From the NCBI RefSeq assembly GCF_003086295.3, contig NC_092038.1, forward strand, positions 97,433,837 to 97,497,836: a stretch of 64,000 bases of DNA, in the 5' to 3' direction. Both the position numbers and the translations under genes were made by a program. The notes under the pieces are model-generated. The model was not told the DNA's origin and searched no databases. It saw only the letters and a list, made by a program, of their open reading frames with translations. Each line of letters opens with the position of its first letter. Position 1 is the stretch's first letter. The stretch comes from Arachis hypogaea. Lineage: Eukaryota > Streptophyta > Magnoliopsida > Fabales > Fabaceae. This document shows positions 1 to 11,970 of the stretch, one piece after another.

Positions 1-1375
1 TCTTGTTATTCTTATGTCTTTGGCACATTTTCCTTTCTTTGTTTTTCTTTTTCTTAGAGCTCCTTTGCTCCTTGTTTGCTCAGTGTCATGTGTTGCACAA
101 GCCTTTGGCATTTTCTTTTTCTTATCATTGCATTACACATATCCACTACAGGCATTTTTAGTTCACATTTCTTCTTGAGACATTGATGCCCAGCACCTCT
201 TTGTGTGACTAAATGTTTTGTATTTAGGTTGCTCTTGATAATGGACTTTTGGTTGATAATCCCGGGTTAGTTAACCCAAGTTACCAAGTGTTGAAACACT
301 CCTCAGAACCTATTCATCCAAGCATATCCTTAATACATAAATACCACAGGCATTTGTCTCAGAAGTTCAAACCATTGGTGCCTAGCTTATTTTCTCAATT
401 TTTTTTTTTGCTTTTTGGTTGCCCCTTTTCAGTGGCTTTTTCTTCTTCTTTTTCTTTCTTTTTCATGGCCAAAGACATTTATTCATCAAGATCCATAGAC
501 AATACTCAACTTCTACACAAAAATTGATAATTCTACACTCTATTTCCAGTGATCTGACTAAACAATCAAGCATGCATACCACCACTTAATTCTACTTGAT
601 TTGTCACTAATTGAGCCAAGTTACTTTTGTTCAAACTTTTCTTTTATTTTTGGAAACAGAACAAGCATGGCAAGCATTTGTTTAAGATGGTGAAGTTATA
701 TCCAAACATCTAGGCATTCACTTTATTCAAAGCAATAAACCAACACTCCTACAAAATGACTTAAAATGAAAGAAAGATTCAACAATTACAGTTTAAACCA
801 GAACAAGCATGCTTTTGTTTGCCTTTTAAAGAATGGTCAAGGAACAACACCACCTTGTGAAATTTCTTGTTTTCTCCTTGTTGCCAGGAAACAATTTGAT
901 TTCTCTTTCTTCTCCTAATTGTTGCTTCATGTTTTTTTTAAGCTCCTTGTTTCCTTTCCTGCAAAGAGTGATGAAGTTGCTTGCTTCTCAAGCACTTGAG
1001 TGGTTAGCTCAACTATGTATGGGCAAGTGTCTGAGTCTTAAGTTGGGGTGTGAACACCAAACTTAATCTCCTACTTACTCCTCTGCTCTTTGAATCTTTG
1101 AATTCTCCTTGGAATGAAGTTGCTGCTAAGGATTTTAAGTATTTCTGTGATTGCTTAGAATGGTTATTCCTTTAATATAATTCAAAGGTTGTTGTGTTCA
1201 GTTGATCTTTATGGTGGAACACCAAACTTAGAGTTACACATTCCCCTTTGAATTATTGATCCACGAATTCATTGTTTGGTGTGAAACACCAAACTTAATT
1301 CTTTGCAATGCACAGAAACTACTTCACCTTTTTATTGAAACAAATAAAAGAAACAGCAAAAGAGTGTTACCTCAG
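1..1375 (-). other. Element A 3' non-coding region
   Basis: No credible ORF. It is T-rich on the plus strand. In element sense it carries several copies of AAGTTTGGTGTT, seen as CACCAAACTTA near 1049, 1220 and 1287. The same motif recurs in the 3' regions of the other elements here. The region corresponds to the stretch between integrase and polypurine tract, where an additional ORF can sit; any such ORF of A would be off window. Confidence 0.6.
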
Positions 1376-1422
1376 GTTGGGTTGCCTCCCAACAAGCGCT
1401 CTTTTAACGTCATTAGCTTGAC
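1376..1422 (-). other. Post-pol tandem hairpin module (A copy)
   Basis: In element sense: a hairpin GTCA-AGCTAA-TGAC, then the palindrome AGCGCT, then a second hairpin GTTGGG-AGGCAA-CCCAAC. It starts about 12 nt after the pol stop codon. Matching modules follow pol in C, E and G, and gag-protease in F. The function is unknown; a structured RNA element is inferred. Confidence 0.7.
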
Positions 1423-1433
1423 GGTCAGTTTCC

Positions 1434-4400
1434 TCAGTTTAGGTGATATTTAACCTTGTCCTTCTCCTCTACATCTCCCAAGTAATGTTTGAGTCTTTGA
1501 CCATTCACAGTGAAGGTTCTTTGTGACTTTTCTTCCATGATTTCTACTTGTCCATATTGGGAGACCTTTGTAACAAGGAATGGTCCAGACCACCTTGATT
1601 TTAGCTTCCCTGGAAATAGCTTCAGCCTAGAATTGTAGAGCAATACTTTTTGTCCCTCTTCAAATTTCCTTGGGACTATGTTGCTGTCATGCTTCTTCTT
1701 TGCTCTTTCTTTGTAAATTTTGGCATTCTCATAAGCTTCAGCTCTGAATTCTTCCAACTCTTGAATTTGCAACATCCTTCTTTCTCCAGCAGCTTTGCTG
1801 TCCAAGTTTAAGAGTTTCAAGGCCCAGAATGCCTTGTGCTCCAACTCCAGTGGCAAATGGCAAGCCTTTCCATATACTAGTTGGTAAGGAGACATTCCAA
1901 TTGGTGTTTTGAAAGCTGTCCTATATGCCCAAAGAGCATCATCTAGCTTAATCGACCAGTCCTTCCTTGAAGCTCCCACAGTCTTTTCCAAGATTCTTTT
2001 GAGTTCCCTATTAGATATTTCGGCTTGCCCACTTGTCTGTGGATGGTATGGTGTGGCTACCTTATGTTTGACTCCATATTTTAGAAGCAATGCCTCTAAT
2101 GGTTTGTTGCAGAAGTGGCTTCCTCCATCACTGATGATTGCTCTTGGAACCCCAAAACGGCAAAAAATGTGTTTTCTGAGGAAGTTCATGACCACCTTAT
2201 TATCATTGGTTGGAGTTGCTATTGCTTCGACCCATTTGGAGACATAGTCTACTGCCACAAGAATGTAATTATTTGAGTATGAGGTGGGAAAGGGTCCCAT
2301 GAAATCTATCCCCCATACATCAAACAATTCAAGTTCCAGAATGAATTGTTGTGGCATTTCATTTCTTCTTGGCAGGTTCCCCTCCTTCTGGCATTCATGG
2401 CAGTGCTTCACTAGTTCCTTTGCATCTTTGAAGATCGTGGGCCAATAAAAACCACACTGCAACACCTTAGCTGCTGTTCTTTCTCCTGCAAAATGTCCTC
2501 CATAAGTGGAGCCATGGCAGTCCCATAAGACTTTCCTTCCTTCTTCCTCTGATATGCATCTTCTTAGTATGCCATCCGAACATTTTTTGAACAAGTATGG
2601 TTCGTCCCAGATGAAGTATTTGGCATCATTTACCAATTTCTTCCTTCGATGCTTGTTAAATTCCAACGGCAAACTCCCAGTGGCTTTGAAGTTTGCTATA
2701 TCTGCAAACCAGGGTGCTTTGTAAATTACCATGAGTTGTTCATCAGGAAAGCACTCATTTATATGTGTGCTTTGTGTGCTTCCTTCTTCACATGGTATCC
2801 TTGATAAATGGTCTGCTACCTTGTTCTCTACACCCTTCTTGTCTTTGATTTCAATGTCAAATTCCTGCAACAAAAGAACCCATCTAATAAGTCTTGGTTT
2901 GGATTCTTGTTTTGCAAGTAAGTATTTTAAAGCTGAATGATCAGTGAAGACAATGACTTTAGACCCAATGAGATATGATCTAAATTTGTCAAATGCAAAG
3001 ACTATTGCCAAGAGTTCTTTTTCAGTGGTTGTGTAATTCTTTTGGTTATCATTCAAGACCTTACTGGCATAATAAATCACATGTACCAAATTGTCTTTCC
3101 TTTGTCCTAACACTGCCCCAATAGCAAGGTCTGATGCATCACACATCAGTTCAAAAGGTAAGCTCCAATCAGGTGGGGCAATGATAGGTGCAGAGGAAAG
3201 TTTTTGCTTCAACAGTTCATAGGCTAGCATGCAATTTTTATCAAATACAAAAGGTGTATCAGAGACAAGCAAGTTACTCAAGGGTTTGGCTATTTTAGAA
3301 AAGTCTCTAATAAACCTTCTGTAAAAGCCAGCGTGTCCCAAAAAACTCCTAACTGCCTTGACATTACTTGGTGGAGGTAGTTTTTCAATGAGTTCCACCT
3401 TAGCTTTGTCCACCTCAATGCCTCTATTGGACACTTTATGGCCAAGGACTATTCCTTCTGTGACCATGAAATGACACTTTTCCCAGTTTAATACTAGGTT
3501 GGTCTCTTGGCATCTCTTAAGCACCAAGGCAAGGTGGTGTAGGCAGCTAGGAAAAGAATTTCCAAACACAGAAAAATCATCCATGAAAACTTCAATAAAC
3601 TTTTCGATCATGTCCGAAAAGATGGACAGCATGCACCTTTGGAAAGTTGCAGGTGCATTGCACAATCCAAAGGGCATGCGTCTATACGCAAAAACCCCAT
3701 ATGGACAAACAAATGATGTTTTCTCTTGATCTCTTGGATCAACTACTATCTGATTATAGCCTGAGTATCCATCCAGAAAGCAATAATAAGCATGTCCTGC
3801 AAGCCTTTCAAGCATCTGATCCATGAATGGGAGTGGAAAATGATCTTTTCTGGTGGCTTCATTGAGCTTCCTGTAGTCTATGCACATCCTCCACCCAGTG
3901 ACAGTTCTTGTGGGTATGAGTTCATTCCTCTCATTTGGCACCACAGTTATGCCACCTTTCTTGGGAACTACATGGATGGGACTAACCCATGGGCTGTCAG
4001 AAATGGGGTAGATTACCCCTGCCTGCCATAACTTCATGACCTCCTTTTGTACCACTTCTTTCATGACGGGATTCAATCTTCTCTGAGCTTGAATGGACGG
4101 TCTAGCATCCTCTACTAACAAGATTTTATGCATGCATATGGATGAACTTATCCCCTTCAAATCAGCTAGGGTCCATCCAATGGCATCTTGATGAGTTTGT
4201 AGCACCTTGATCAATTCTTCTTCCTGTTCTTGGCTCAGGGTAGAGCTAATGATAACAGGATGGCTCTCATCACTTCCCAAGTATGCATACTTGAGATTAG
4301 GGGGTAATGCTTTGAGCTCAGGTTTTGGTGCTTCCTTTTCTTCTTTCACTTTCTCTGGCATGCTTGGCATGGTTGTTTCGGCAGCCTTGATGTCACTAAC

Positions 4401-5045
4401 TTCAATATCCTTGGTGAACTCCTCCTCTGCCACTTCCCTTGTGGTTTCCTCAAAGGTTTCTTGTATTGCAATGTCCACTACATCCACCCTCATGCATTCC
4501 TTTAGTGATTCTGATGGATAGCTCATTGCCTTGAATACGTTAAACACCAATTTCTCATCATGTAGTCTAAGAGTGAGTTCACCCTTTTGGACATCTATGA
4601 TGGCTCCAGCAGTAGCCAGGAATGGTCTTCCCAGAATTATCGAAGCTTTAGCTTCTTCCTCCATATCTAACACCACAAAGTCAGCAGGAAATATAAAATC
4701 TCCCACTTTCACCAACAAATCCTCAACTATCCCATGAGGGAATTTAAAAGTTCGATCTGCCAATTGGAGGGCCATTCTTGTTGGTTTGGCTTCTTCAATC
4801 TTCATTCTTCTCATCATGGTTAGAGACATCAAATTGATACTGGCCCCTAAGTCACACAAGGCCTTCTCCACCATGACTTCTCCTATGATGCAGGGGATTT
4901 GGAAACTGCCTGGATCCTTCAATTTCTGAGGCAGTTTGTGTTGAATGATGGCACTGCATTCTTCAGTTAACAACACAGTTTCCTCATTTCTCCAGCTCCT
5001 CTTCTTGGTCATTAATTCCTTCAAGAATTTTGCATAGAGTGGCAT
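1434..5045 (-). CDS. pol: Element A Pol polyprotein: protease, RT, RNase H, integrase
   Basis: Open frame of 1203 residues, counted from an internal Met because the true upstream part is shifted by a frameshift. Domains in order: retropepsin-like protease with ALCDLGAS (Asp65, a DLG variant of DTG) and ILGRPFLA near 137-144; RT about 320-500 with catalytic FMDD at 487-490; RNase H about 625-750 with Asp636, Glu675/677, Asp702 and Asp745; integrase with a zinc finger (His844, His851, Cys882, Cys885) and the triad Asp914, Asp973, Glu1009 (D-D-35-E). There is no chromodomain after the integrase, which fits the Athila/Tat side of Ty3/gypsy. It would copy element RNA into DNA and insert it. All catalytic residues are present, so this is the best preserved pol in the window. 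Confidence 0.93.
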   Translation of the reverse strand: MPLYAKFLKELMTKKRSWRNEETVLLTEECSAIIQHKLPQKLKDPGSFQIPCIIGEVMVEKALCDLGASINLMSLTMMRRMKIEEAKPTRMALQLADRTFKFPHGIVEDLLVKVGDFIFPADFVVLDMEEEAKASIILGRPFLATAGAIIDVQKGELTLRLHDEKLVFNVFKAMSYPSESLKECMRVDVVDIAIQETFEETTREVAEEEFTKDIEVSDIKAAETTMPSMPEKVKEEKEAPKPELKALPPNLKYAYLGSDESHPVIISSTLSQEQEEELIKVLQTHQDAIGWTLADLKGISSSICMHKILLVEDARPSIQAQRRLNPVMKEVVQKEVMKLWQAGVIYPISDSPWVSPIHVVPKKGGITVVPNERNELIPTRTVTGWRMCIDYRKLNEATRKDHFPLPFMDQMLERLAGHAYYCFLDGYSGYNQIVVDPRDQEKTSFVCPYGVFAYRRMPFGLCNAPATFQRCMLSIFSDMIEKFIEVFMDDFSVFGNSFPSCLHHLALVLKRCQETNLVLNWEKCHFMVTEGIVLGHKVSNRGIEVDKAKVELIEKLPPPSNVKAVRSFLGHAGFYRRFIRDFSKIAKPLSNLLVSDTPFVFDKNCMLAYELLKQKLSSAPIIAPPDWSLPFELMCDASDLAIGAVLGQRKDNLVHVIYYASKVLNDNQKNYTTTEKELLAIVFAFDKFRSYLIGSKVIVFTDHSALKYLLAKQESKPRLIRWVLLLQEFDIEIKDKKGVENKVADHLSRIPCEEGSTQSTHINECFPDEQLMVIYKAPWFADIANFKATGSLPLEFNKHRRKKLVNDAKYFIWDEPYLFKKCSDGILRRCISEEEGRKVLWDCHGSTYGGHFAGERTAAKVLQCGFYWPTIFKDAKELVKHCHECQKEGNLPRRNEMPQQFILELELFDVWGIDFMGPFPTSYSNNYILVAVDYVSKWVEAIATPTNDNKVVMNFLRKHIFCRFGVPRAIISDGGSHFCNKPLEALLLKYGVKHKVATPYHPQTSGQAEISNRELKRILEKTVGASRKDWSIKLDDALWAYRTAFKTPIGMSPYQLVYGKACHLPLELEHKAFWALKLLNLDSKAAGERRMLQIQELEEFRAEAYENAKIYKERAKKKHDSNIVPRKFEEGQKVLLYNSRLKLFPGKLKSRWSGPFLVTKVSQYGQVEIMEEKSQRTFTVNGQRLKHYLGDVEEKDKVKYHLN

Positions 5046-6838
5046 TTGCTCTATTGCCTCAGCAAAAGGAATGTTGATTTGAAGCTTCTTGAAAATCTCT
5101 AAGAATCTGGAGAATTGGCCATCCTTTCACTTTTCATCAAACGCTGAGGATATGGTACTTTGGGTGTATAAGGCTTCAGGACCTCTTTTTCTTTTTCTTT
5201 TGTTGCAGATGGTATAAAAGATTGTCCCTGTTCCTTGTCTCCCACATCTTCCTTTGCTTCATCCTCTGTGGTTTCCTTTGAGATCTCCCTTAGCTTCTTT
5301 CCACTTCTGAGTGTTATGGCTTTACATTCTTCCCTTGCAATAGCCTTGGCAGCATGAGAAACGCTTGGCCCAGGGGTTTGCTTAGACAAATACACAATTT
5401 GATTTTCTAGCTTCTGGATGGCAGCTCCTTGGTTTTGCAAGTTAGAATTTACTTCTTCCTTAAAAGCTTTCAAATCGGTTATGTCTTGACTCATGGTTGC
5501 AAGCATTCCTTCTATCCTGTTTAATTGATCTTGAAATTGTTGGTTCGGATTAGGTTGGGCAGGTTGGTTATTTAGGCCATGATATGGTGGTTGGGAGTAA
5601 GTGTTTTGTATGGCTTGGTATGATCTTTGGTTGGAGTTTTGGTATGTGGAATTGTTATGTTGGTTGTGGTTGTAAGGTTTGTGGTTTTGTGGTTGGCTTT
5701 GCTGGTTTCCCCACCCAAAGTTTGGGTGGTTTTTCCATCCTGGGTTGTAAGTGTTGGAATGTGGATCATATGGTTGCCTTTGTTGATTTCCCACATAGTT
5801 GGCCTCTTCCTAATCACCTCCTTCAGTGCTTACTTCCTCTTGATCTTGTGTGTGTAGTGCAGCCACTTGCTTTGTGTCTAATTTCCTGGTGAGCTCTGCT
5901 AGTTGCTTGGCAAACACCTTGTTTTGGGCTAGAATTGTATCCACATGGTTCAGCTCCATCACTCTCTTAGTGTTGTGCCTCTCTGAAGTATAGTAGTACT
6001 CATTCTCAGCCACTGTCTCAATCACTTCAATGGCTTCTTCCACAGTCTTTTTCCTGTTCAATGAACCTCCGGATGAATGGTCTACAGCCTTCCTTGATTC
6101 ATAAGAAAGTCCATCATAGAAAATATGCAATTGCACCCAGTCAGGGAACATGTTTGGTGGGCATTTCCTTGTCAACTCTTTGAACCTCTCCCATGCCTCG
6201 TAGAGAGTCTCACCATCCTGTTGTCTAAAAGTCTGAACCTCAGATCGAAGCCTATTGACCTTTTGTGGGGGGTAGAAACGTGCCAGAAACTTGCTCTCCA
6301 CCTCATCCCAGGTTGTTAGGCTGTCCCTTGGGAATGATTCCAGCCACTTAGCTGCCTTGTCCCTAAGTGAAAATTGGAACAAGAGCAGTTTGTAGGCATC
6401 TTCCTGGACTCCATTGGACTTCACTGTGTCACAAATTCTCAGGAATTTGGTGAGATGTTGATTTGGATCTTCATTAGCACTCCCACCAAATGAACAATGG
6501 TTCTCCACCAGTGATATTAGCTGTGGTTTGAGTTCAAAATTGTTGGCCTGAATGGGTGGTTTCTGAATGCTACTACCACAATTCCCAGAGGTTGGGTTTA
6601 TGTATGAACCAAGAACCCTTCTCTCAGGAATGGCATTGTTTCCATCATCCCTCTCATGGTTGTGAACTTCTCTATCCATGTTGAGATCTAGAGCTTCCTC
6701 AAAGTTGTCCTCAGATTCTCCTTCAGATTCTTCTTCTCCCAGTACCCTCTTCCTTCTTGCTTCCCTTCTAAGTCTATGAAGGGTCCTCTCTGGTTCGGTA
6801 TATGGAGGGGTTGATGTCTCTCCTCTCCTACCTGTCAT
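5046..6838 (-). pseudogene. gag: Element A gag, broken by one stop and one frameshift
   Basis: Capsid protein with a Retrotrans_gag-type core: NNFELKPQ near the start, then CDTVK, AAKWLES, FLARFYPPQ, YEAWERFKELTRKCP and DHSSGGS. I place the start at 6838 (Met-Thr-Gly-Arg). The frame can be extended upstream only through non-ATG codons, and the gag of G has a Met-Ser-Gly start at the same place. A TAG at about 5807-5809 interrupts the frame, and the same frame then continues through the Asn/Gln-rich segment (about 5530-5794). A frameshift near 5100-5130 separates it from the protease frame. No CCHC zinc knuckle is visible. Gag would form the cytoplasmic virus-like particle. Confidence 0.88.
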
Positions 6839-6862
6839 ACAAGAACACACCACAAGCAACAA

Positions 6863-7100
6863 CCAAGTGGAATACTCTTGGTTAATGGAAGAGTATGGTT
6901 AGAGCAGTTGAGGAATTAATTCAAATAGTTAGTGGGTCAGTGAGTTAGTTGCTTGAAATGAAAGGCATAAGAAAGAAAAAGCAAATAACAGAGTGCAGAA
7001 ATTAAAATTCAACAAGTAACTTGAACTAAATTAACAAAACAAAAAAAAAATTGCTCAATCTAGTTAACTTCCAATTTGAGAATTGTCAATCGAAAACCAA
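6863..7100 (-). other. Element A leader between PBS and gag
   Basis: About 240 bp, A/T-rich, with no ORF. This is the untranslated leader where packaging signals would be expected. Confidence 0.6.
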
Positions 7101-7118
7101 TCCCCGGCAACGGCGCCA
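7101..7118 (-). other. Element A primer-binding site (tRNA-Asp type)
   Basis: In element sense it reads TGGCGCCGTTGCCGGGGA, the complement expected for the 3' end of tRNA-Asp, which Athila-type elements use. Six bases separate it from the LTR end. Confidence 0.9.
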
Positions 7119-8027
7119 TAAACTTGATGTAGCATAACCTTGATGCTATGATTTTAGGAAATTGCACAATCGGCAAAATTCCTTCCGGCAAGTGCACCGG
7201 TTATCGTCAAGTAAAAACTCACAATAGAGTGAGGTCGAATCCCACAAGGATTGGTTGAATGAGCAATTCGGATTAGAAGTTTGTTCTAGTTGAGCGGAAT
7301 CAAGATTTAGATGAGAATTGCGGAATATTAAATTGCATGAATTAAAGAGCTAGAAATTAAATTGCTGAAATTAAAAGGGATGGGGGTGATTGCATGAAAT
7401 TAAATTGCAGAATGTAAAGAGAAAATGTAGATCAGAAATGGGGAATTCATTGGGTTTCAGGAGATATTGAGATCTCCGAATCAAAACATTTCTATCTCTT
7501 CCTCAACCAATGCATTCATTGAATTTTGCTTGGCAATCTTATATGATTGGATCCCAATTCCTTGGCTCACCAATTCTCTCTAAAAACAAACAAATTCCCA
7601 ATCCCTTGGTTTAAATGTTCATAAGAAGAGATGATGCTCGATCACTGATTATACCACACAGCTTCATGAACCACAATTTGGTAGGATTACATGTCACAAT
7701 ATCCATCCAAACCCCAATCCAATTCACTGTGAGAAAGCTTCTCTAGCATGAATCCTCCATTCCTTTCCCAAGGTTCCGAAGGATTCCAATTATGGATAAT
7801 TTCTTTCCCAAGACAACTACCCAATGGAATTAGATCGAGAAGCTTTCTAACAAAATTCAAGAGAAAAGATTGAAGAAGAAGATAAAAAGTATTATTGATT
7901 CATTGAATTACAATAGAGCTCCCTAACCCAATGAAAGGGGTTTAGTGAGTCATAGCTCCGAATTCTATTACAAAAGTAAAAAAATGCTAAAGTGTCAAAA
8001 AAAGTCCCCCACTAACTTCAATTCTAT

Positions 8028-8040
8028 CCTATTTATACAC
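8028..8040 (-). promoter_or_regulatory. Element A LTR TATA box
   Basis: In element sense it reads GTGTATAAATAGGA. The same TATAAATAGGAGC-type core appears in the LTR of G. It lies downstream of the hairpin array and about 0.9 kb upstream of the LTR end, as expected for the U3/R boundary. Confidence 0.6.
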
Positions 8041-8357
8041 TTTCTAAATTGAGCTTCTGTTGTGATTCTTGGGCTTTGAGGCCTTTCCCTGATTTCCTTT
8101 TTGCTTTGGGTTTATGATCCATAATACTGATGAGGTTGTGATCCAACTCTGTAACATTCATTGAGCAAACTTAGTGATAAACAAATAATGACACAAGACT
8201 CAACAAATTGAAGTTCCAGACTCATCAATTCTTCAGGCCCAATCCCATAAACTATGATATTCAATTGGGTTTCATACCATAATAGGTTTAAGTTAATATT
8301 TGTGTTCAAATGCTAACTTAAACCTCAATATAATTTGCCCAGAAACCCTTTCAAAGA

Positions 8358-9052
8358 GTGGCGATTAAGTTGAAGTTTAAGTTTCAGTTTAAGGTTAAAC
8401 TGAAACTTAAACGTGGAATTGGAAGAAAGCAACCCAGGAGGGTAATTACTCGAACACGTTTAAGCTTTAGTTTGAGGTCAAACTGAAGCTTAAACGTGGA
8501 AATGAAGATTGCAACCCTGGAGGCAATTCTTGGTCGAACACGTTTAAGCTCCAGTTTGAGGTCAAACTGGAGCTTAAACGTGGAAATGAGAAGGCAACCC
8601 TGGAGTAGCAAAAACGCCGAACACGTTTAACCTCCAGTTTGAGGTCAAACTGGAGGTTAAACGTGGGAATGAAGAAGGTAGCCCTGGAGTGTGAATGTCG
8701 AACACGTTTAAGCTTCAGTTTGAGGTCAAACTGGAGCTTAAACGTGAAAATGGCTTCCTGGTGCCTCATATAGTTCGAACACGTTTAACCTCCAGTTTGA
8801 GGTCAAACTGGAGGTTAAACGTGGAATCACTCCCTTGGTGCCATTCTCATTCTGGCGTTTAACCTTCAGTTTGAGGTTAAACTGGAGGTTAAACGCCAGT
8901 TTCCTCTTTTCTCAGCTTTCATGATTCTGGCGTTTAACCTTCAGTTTAACCTTAAACTGAAGGTTAAACGCCACTTTCAGCATTTGGTGCATTCCTTATT
9001 CTGGCGTTTAACTTCCAGTTTAAGGTTAAACTGGAGGTTAAACGCCACTTTC
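8358..9052. repeat. Array of nine palindromic hairpins in LTR A
   Basis: Nine near-perfect inverted repeats spaced 70-85 bp apart, each with arms of about 20 nt around a core like CAGTTTGAGGTCAAACTG, flanked by ACGTTTAA.../...TTAAACGT or GGCGTTTAA.../...TTAAACGCC. Arms differ between units (CTCC/GGAG, CTTC/GAAG, CCTCC/GGAGG) but usually stay complementary within a unit. Centres are near 8385, 8478, 8558, 8640, 8722, 8800, 8876, 8950 and 9025. Because the repeats are palindromic, short open frames appear on both strands; I do not consider these genes. Confidence 0.9.
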
Positions 9053-9370
9053 ACATTGTACTCCACATGTGATCTTCAAGCTTCCTTTATAGATTTGGTT
9101 GCTTCCTTGCTTAGCCTCTTCTTCCCTGAAATCATCCACACAATTGCATCAAAGTCTTGCAGATTTTCATGAGAATTCTTCCATTCATAGCATTCAAGTA
9201 ATATAACTAAAAACTCATGGAATTTGCATCAAAATTACACTGTTTGGATGATTCATTACTTTGTTGTTCATTTAACCATTCTTGGTTACTTTAAGCTCAA
9301 GAAAATGCATAAAACAACTAAAACTAACAGAAAAATGCTAGTGAAACTAGCCTAAGATGCCTTGGCATCA

Positions 9371-9887
9371 GTACCCACTCTGAAAACATTTCAGAGGGGC
9401 ATTTTCTTAGCATACCTCTATACCTCTCCCAGGCATTATAAAGGGATTCATTATCCTCTTGTTTAAAGCCTTGGATGTCCAGCCTTAGCTGTGTCATCCT
9501 CTTTGGAGGGTAAAAGTGATTCAGGAATTTGTCTGATAACTGTTTCCATGTCTTTATGCTTGCTGTAGGTTGGTTATTCAACCACCTCTTAGCTTGATCT
9601 TTTACAGCAAATGGAAACAGTAATAGTCTGTAGACATCCTGATCCACCTCTTTATCACGTACTGTGTCAGCAATTTGTAAGAACTGTGCCAGAAACTCAG
9701 TAGGCTCTTCCTGTGGAAGACCGAAATACTGGCAATTTTGCTGCACTATGATAATGAGTTGAGGATTTAGCTCAAAGCTGCTTGCTTTGATGGGAGGTGT
9801 ACAGATGCTACTCCCATATGCAGTTGTAATGGGGTTAGCATATGACCCCAGAGTCCTTCTGGACTGTTCAATCCTACTTAGGTCCAT
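9371..9887 (-). pseudogene. gag: Element B gag, 5' fragment cut by element A
   Basis: It starts at an ATG at 9887 and runs open for about 172 codons to the insertion point. It has the capsid landmarks FELNPQL, ADTVRDKE, AKRWLNN, FLNHFYPPKRM, LYNAWERYRGMLRKCP. The homologous gag of E shows what should follow. The final dozen residues of the apparent frame belong to the LTR of A and are not gag. Confidence 0.9.
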
Positions 9888-10422
9888 GATGGATAAAGGA
9901 AAATGATATGGATTGCAAGTAGATAAATATTTTTTTTTGAATTAACCGAAAAATAAATAAAAACAAAAGGAAAATAAAATAAAAAATTTGAAAATTAAAA
10001 GAAAATAAGATCAAAACAAATTGAAAACTGAATCAATTAGTTAATTAAAAAGATTTTGAGATTAGCAATTAGAAAGATATGATTGAAAATTTTTTTTTTT
10101 GTGAAAAAGATTTGATTTTTGAAAAGAGGAAAGAGAAAAACAACAAAATGACACCAAACTTAAAATTTTTAGAAAATCAAACACTAATTTTCGAAAATTT
10201 TAAGGGAAAAACACAAAGAGGACACCAAACTTAGAATTTTTACGGATCAAAAAGGGACTAAAGACATGCAAATTCGAAAATTAAGAGAAAAACAAAAGCA
10301 TGCAATTGACACCAAACTTAAAATATGAAACTAGACTCAACTAAAAGACTCTAAACCAACAAAAATAAAACAGTCCTAATCTAAGCAACAAGATAAGCCG
10401 TCAGTTGTCCAAACTCGAACAA
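9888..10422 (-). other. Element B leader
   Basis: A/T-rich untranslated leader. On the plus strand there are three copies of ACACCAAACTTA (near 10150, 10220 and 10310), which in element sense read TAAGTTTGGTGT. The E leader (39246-39787) is a close relative with the same spacing. Confidence 0.65.
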
Positions 10423-10440
10423 TCCCCGGCAACGGCGCCA
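10423..10440 (-). other. Element B primer-binding site
   Basis: Exact tRNA-Asp-type PBS, TGGCGCCGTTGCCGGGGA in element sense, six bases from the LTR. Confidence 0.9.
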
Positions 10441-10446
10441 AAAACT

Positions 10447-11970
10447 TGGTGCACGAAATTGCAATCACACTTTTTGCAACCCCGCACAACTAACCAGCAA
10501 GTGCACTGGGTCGTCCAAGTAATACCTTACGTGAGTAAAGGTCGATCCCATGGAGATTGTCGGCTTGAAGCAAGCTATGGCTATCTTGTAAATCTTAGTC
10601 AGGATATCAATAATTATCAAGGTTGATTGTGAAAAGTAAAAGAACATGAAATAAGTACTTGTTTTGCAGTAATGGGGAACAGGTTGAGGTTTTGGAGATG
10701 CTCCATCTTCTGAATCTCTGCTTTCCTACTGTCTTTCTTCTTCAAGCACGCAAGGCTCCTTCCATGGCAAGCTGTATGCAAGGGTTTCACCGTTGTCAGT
10801 GGCTACCTCCCATCCTCTCAGTGGAAATGTTCAACGCACCCTGTCACGGCACGGCTATCCATCTGTCGGTTCTCAATCAGGCCGGAATAGAATCCAGTGA
10901 TTCTTTTGCGTCTGTCACTAATGCCCAGCCCTCAGGAGTTTAAAGCTCGTCACAGTCATTCAATCATTGAATCCTACTCAGAATACCACAGACAAGGTTT
11001 AGACCTTCCGGATTCTCTTGAATGCCGCCATCAGTTCTAGCTTATACCACGAAGATTCTGGTTAAAGAATCCAAGAGACATCTACTTAATCTAAGGTAGA
11101 ACGGAGGTGGTTGTCAGGCACACGTTCATAGTTGAGAATGATGATGAGTGTCACGGATCATCATATTCATCCGGTTTAAGAACAAGTAATATCTTAGAAT
11201 GGAAGCAAGCATGATTGAATGAAAAATAGTAGTAATTGCATTAATCCATCAAGACACAGCAGAGCTCCTCACCCCCAACCATGGGGTTTAGAGATTCATG
11301 TCGTGGAAGGTACACAAGGAAACGTGTAAAGTGTCATCCGGTACAGATACAATGTCAAAAGATCCTATTAATAGTGAACTAGTAACCTAGGGTATACAGA
11401 AATGAGTAAATGACGTAAAAATCCACTTCTGGGTCCACTTAGTGTGTGCTTGGGCTGAGCATTGAAGCTTTCATGTGTAGAGACTTTTTCTGGAGTTAAA
11501 CGCCAGCTTTCATGCCAGTTTGGGCGTTTAACTCCAATTTTTATGCCAGTTCCAGCGTTAAACGCTGGGAATTCTGAGGCTGATTTGCAACGCCGGTTTG
11601 GGCCATCAAATCGCGGGCAAAGTATAAACTATTATACATTGCTGGAAAGCCCAGGATGTCTACTTTCCAATGCCATTGAGAGCGCGCCAATTGGGCTTCT
11701 GTAGCTCCAGAAAATCCACTTCGAGTGCAGGGAGGTCAGAATCCAACAGCATCTGCAGTCCTTTTCAGTCTCTGAATCAGATTTTTGCTTAGGACCCTCA
11801 ATTTCAGTCAGAAAATACCTGAAATCACAGAAAAACACACAAACTCATAGTAAAGTCCAGAAAAGTGAATTTTAACCAAAAACTAATAAAAATATACTAA
11901 AAACTAACTAGATCATACTAAAAACATACTAAAAACAATGCCAAAAAGCGTATAAATTATCCGCTCATCA
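10447..11970 (-). repeat. Element B 5' LTR (1524 bp, FIDEL-like)
   Basis: In element sense it begins TGATGAGCGGATAATTTATA and ends TTTCGTGCACCA. Landmarks from the start: poly-A-rich CTAAAAAC repeats, the GGAAAG...CTTTCC hairpin (11640-11675), GGCGTTTAAC palindromes (11493-11570), the U5 block (10499-10562). It is closely similar to both LTRs of E. Confidence 0.92.

Larger units (their letters stand above)
1..9370 (-). mobile_element. Element A: Ty3/gypsy LTR retrotransposon, Athila/Tat-like, 3' end off window
   Basis: Reading leftwards on the minus strand the order is 5' LTR, tRNA-Asp-type PBS, gag, protease, RT, RNase H, integrase and a 3' non-coding region. No chromodomain follows the integrase. 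The 3' LTR lies beyond position 1. The outer LTR edge is sharp: in plus-strand terms it ends CTTGGCATCA at 9370, and immediately after it the gag of another element (B) resumes. GTACC (9371-9375) is therefore the expected target duplication, and its partner should lie off the left edge. Gag is broken but pol is open. Confidence 0.93.
7125..9370 (-). repeat. Element A 5' LTR (2246 bp)
   Basis: In element sense it starts TGATGCCAAGGCATC and ends GCTACATCA, directly before the PBS. It holds nine hairpins (8358-9052), a TATA box near 8030 and a conserved U5 block (about 7190-7258) ending near the PBS. The matching 3' LTR is off window, so its age cannot be judged. Confidence 0.9.
9371..11970 (-). 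mobile_element. Element B: FIDEL-like Ty3/gypsy element, partial
   Basis: 5' end of a minus-strand element: LTR, PBS, leader and the start of gag, cut at 9370 by element A. The rest of B (gag end, pol, 3' LTR) should lie left of the window beyond A. Its outer LTR edge at 11970 abuts the pol of element C, so B inserted into C. CACAC (11971-11975) is the expected target duplication. Confidence 0.9.

Noticed and set aside
5807..5809. Programmed stop read-through between the gag halves of A (and of G near 58456)
   Set aside because: The two stops are at different places in gag, F has an uninterrupted frame there, and both elements carry further frameshifts, so decay is the simpler explanation.
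8384..9172. Open frames on both strands with repeated LQFDLKLELKRV-like peptides
   Set aside because: They are translations of the palindromic hairpin array in the A LTR; the same peptide appears on both strands because the units are inverted repeats.
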